The notes under the pieces: generated by a model
The model's database searches: none
The model's input: only the letters and a program-made list of their open reading frames with translations
What the model was told of the DNA's origin: nothing
Source: an uncultured Bacilli bacterium
GTDB lineage: Bacteria > Bacillota_I > Bacilli_A > RF39 > UBA660
DNA length: 5,917 bases
Assembly: GCA_947589165.1 (NCBI GenBank)
Contig: CANQCH010000069.1
Span: forward strand, 1 to 5,917
Direction: 5' to 3'
Part shown: piece by piece, positions 5,802 to 5,917 of the stretch
Numbering within the stretch: the first letter of the stretch is position 1
How the letters are laid out: each line of letters starts with the position of its first letter
Program-made: the position numbers and the translations under genes

Positions 5802-5917
5802 ATGAAAGAAATTGGAAAAAATTTAAAAAGAATTAGACTTTTAAAAAACTTATCATTAAAAGAAGCAGGTATTTTATTAAATATGTCTGCTCCCGCGGTT
5901 GCAAAATATGAAAAAGG
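5802..5917 (+). CDS. XRE-family HTH transcriptional regulator, N-terminal part (runs off window)
   Basis: The 38 complete codons visible begin MKEIGKNLKRIRLLKNLSLK and continue to the recognition-helix region NMSAPAVAKYEK. This is the XRE/Cro-C1 helix-turn-helix pattern: G-x-N-L-K-R-I-R start, LSLKEAG helix 2, and APAVAKYEKG helix 3 with its closing Tyr-Glu-x-Gly. Such domains bind short DNA palindromes as dimers and often repress their own promoter. The form with MSAPAVAKYEKG is, to my recollection, common in Bacillota regulators fused to a C-terminal ImmA/IrrE metallopeptidase (HExxH), but that part would be outside the window and cannot be confirmed. It diverges from hsdR across a shared regulatory region, so it is a candidate controller of the R-M operon. 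It could equally belong to a neighbouring mobile element or defence module. Confidence 0.85.
   Translation, partial: MKEIGKNLKRIRLLKNLSLKEAGILLNMSAPAVAKYEK

Noticed and set aside
1..5917. CRISPR array, tRNA, insertion sequence or invertible promoter
   Set aside because: No regularly spaced repeats, no cloverleaf-like sequence, no transposase or recombinase motifs, and no long inverted repeats flanking a segment were seen in the window.

Overview
The window holds most of a type I restriction-modification (R-M) locus from a very AT-rich bacterium, most likely a low-G+C Bacillota (Firmicutes) or close relative. Genes have purine-rich Shine-Dalgarno sites. Tryptophan is written TGG and TGA is a real stop (it ends hsdM), so this is not a mycoplasma-type genetic code. 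The species cannot be named from the sequence.

Layout, left to right. At 2-619 (+) lies the 3' part of an hsdS specificity gene, cut by the left edge: central conserved helix, second target-recognition domain and C-terminal helix. It converges with a three-gene minus-strand operon read hsdR (5500-2750), hsdM (2734-1172), then a 182-aa gene (1175-627). hsdR and hsdM are 15 nt apart; hsdM and the third gene overlap by 4 nt (ATGA). The convergent ends of hsdS and the third gene share one strong bidirectional terminator (588-628). To the right is a divergent intergenic region of about 300 bp (5501-5801). It holds the likely hsdR promoter, a perfect 14-bp inverted repeat over its -35, a possible decayed coding remnant, and the promoter of a plus-strand XRE-type HTH regulator gene (5802 onward) cut by the right edge.

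How it would work: HsdM and HsdS form the m6A methyltransferase, and HsdR adds ATP-driven translocation and cleavage of unmodified DNA. The operon's third gene, in the slot where hsdS often sits, encodes a protein with an R-x5-H motif and a layout resembling HEPN/AbiU2-type proteins, a family that includes ribonuclease toxins and abortive-infection factors. The gene is about 17% G+C, against about 32% in the part of hsdM counted. The most interesting reading is a type I R-M system with a co-expressed HEPN effector, comparable in principle to PrrC in EcoprrI, with hsdS displaced to a separate convergent unit. The enzyme identities are well supported. The HEPN assignment is a motif-based inference, and the functional coupling is a hypothesis.
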